Shown: piece after piece, positions 63,308 through 64,000 of the stretch | Layout of the letters: every line of letters begins with the position of its first letter | Position numbering within the stretch: position 1 is the first letter of the stretch | Source: Stenotrophomonas sp. ZAC14D1_NAIMI4_1 | Lineage (GTDB): Bacteria > Pseudomonadota > Gammaproteobacteria > Xanthomonadales > Xanthomonadaceae | Length of the DNA stretch: 64,000 nucleotides | Direction: 5' to 3' | Assembly: GCF_003086775.1 (NCBI RefSeq) | Contig: NZ_CP026001.1 | Span: forward strand, 3,438,125 to 3,502,124 | Notes under the pieces: generated by a model | Seen by the model: the letters and a program-made list of their open reading frames with translations, nothing else | What the model was told of the DNA's origin: nothing | Database searches by the model: none | Position numbers and translations under genes: made by a program

Positions 63308-64000
63308 GGACACGGGCGATCCCCAGCAGGTCATACACGTTGCGCATCAGGTCCAGCTCCTGGTACGGCTTGCCCAGGTAGCGCTGCACGCCGATCTCGA
63401 AGGCGCGCTGGCGATGCTTGTCGCCGCTGCGCGAGGTGATCATCACGATCGGCACGTCCTTGTAGCGCGGGTCGGCGCGCATCGCGGTGGCCAGCTCGTA
63501 CCCGTCCATGCGCGGCATTTCGATGTCCAGCAGCATCAGGTCGGGCACGCGTTCTTCCAGCTGCTCCAGTGCTTCGACACCGTCGCGGGCGACGCTGACC
63601 TCGAAGTTGTGGCGCTCCAGGATGCGGCCGGTGACCTTGCGCATGGTCAGCGAATCGTCGACCACCATCACCAGCGGTACCTGGCGGTCCTGGCGCGGTG
63701 CGTTTTCCTGCACCGGCGCGATCGGGTTGGCAAGGTAACGGCGCACCAGCGGTGCCACGTCGAGGATGACCACCACGCGGCCATCGCCGGTGATGGTGGC
63801 ACCGTAGATGCCGGGCACCGACGCGATCTGCAGGCCGACCGGCTTCACCACGATTTCGCGGTTGCCGAGCACCTGGTCGATCGCCACGGCGGCACGCAGG
63901 TCGCCGGCGCGGACCAGCAGCAGCGGCACCTGGTCCTGGCCGTCGGCGCGCGCCGGGGCCTGCCCGACCAGGCTGCCCAGGTCGTACAGCGGATAGTCTT
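63300..64000 (-). CDS. chpA: C-terminal part of ChpA-type hybrid kinase (CheW-like + receiver), runs off the window
   Basis: The frame is open to the window edge, so only about 233 C-terminal residues are seen. A CheW-like domain (VLGNREIVVKPVGLQIASVPGIYGATITGDGRVVVILDV) is followed by a receiver with VMVVDDSLTMRKVTGRIL, phospho-Asp in LMLLDIEMPRMDG and the KP motif GKPYQEL. The order chpA-chpB-chpC matches the Pil-Chp cluster. The kinase and Hpt domains lie outside the window. Confidence 0.88.
   Translation of the reverse strand, partial: DYPLYDLGSLVGQAPARADGQDQVPLLLVRAGDLRAAVAIDQVLGNREIVVKPVGLQIASVPGIYGATITGDGRVVVILDVAPLVRRYLANPIAPVQENAPRQDRQVPLVMVVDDSLTMRKVTGRILERHNFEVSVARDGVEALEQLEERVPDLMLLDIEMPRMDGYELATAMRADPRYKDVPIVMITSRSGDKHRQRAFEIGVQRYLGKPYQELDLMRNVYDLLGIARVRE

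Overview
This 64-kb window looks like a piece of a Stenotrophomonas (Xanthomonadaceae) chromosome. The sequence has very high GC. Its intergenic gaps are peppered with GTAG-headed short palindromes of the SMAG/REP type typical of Stenotrophomonas. Gene content fits as well: Chp chemosensory genes, large TonB-dependent receptors, a PL6/PL17 alginate locus, a lysine-rich histone H1-like protein and a SAM-I riboswitch on a MetX-type methionine operon. No tRNA, rRNA, CRISPR array, phage or transposase gene was seen.

Layout. 1-589 is a 110-bp tandem array (each unit carries two palindromes) followed by a lone large palindrome. 590-7758 holds two tandem, paralogous beta-propeller hybrid histidine kinases. 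7921-10024 is yceI - cytochrome b561 - yceI, then a small convergent glutaredoxin-like gene. 10124-12686 has serine deaminase and a secreted alpha/beta hydrolase. 12766-16286 is the metX-metB-hom operon, read leftwards, with an S-box leader. 16438-21805 has an M23 peptidase, prfC, a TrhA/hemolysin-III protein and an AsmA protein. 21844-24155 is a glycosyltransferase/CBS gene pair boxed between about 440-bp inverted composite repeats. 24193-30227 has mtgA, hslO, an unrecognised exported protein and an orphan TonB receptor. 30387-34522 is a TetR regulator divergent from an alpha/beta hydrolase-fadE operon, with a clear operator. 34666-36387 is DUF1304 plus an NTP/NDP-exchange-like MFS protein. 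36672-39957 has a serine beta-lactamase-like hydrolase and a divergent SDR/LysR pair. 40045-42949 has the histone H1-like gene and gcvH/gcvT. 43125-45044 has another large palindrome pair and an NfeD/SPFH operon. 45130-56086 is an alginate utilisation locus. 56286-61382 has Mpo1-like, YnfA, mazG, cysQ, nudE, bioA and rsmE. 61515-64000 is the end of the Chp (twitching-type chemosensory) cluster: chpC, a CheB-like chpB and the C-terminus of chpA.

How the genes work together. The alginate locus is self-consistent. A TonB receptor and a GntR/FCD regulator are read leftwards. Divergently, PL6 and PL17 lyases, a hexuronate-type MFS transporter, a uronate-type SDR reductase and an exported SGNH esterase are read rightwards. 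The divergent gap carries an 11-bp inverted repeat that is a candidate operator. The methionine operon runs metX (acylation of homoserine), metB (cystathionine formation) and hom (homoserine supply), placed behind a SAM sensor. The TetR-hydrolase-fadE unit is a small fatty-acid-type regulon.

The most unusual structure is a family of seven large palindromes, each about 100 bp. Their 25-27-bp outer stems are unrelated in sequence between several copies yet remain self-complementary, and they enclose two inner hairpins that also co-vary. Six of the seven are arranged as head-to-head pairs separated by 146-197 bp.
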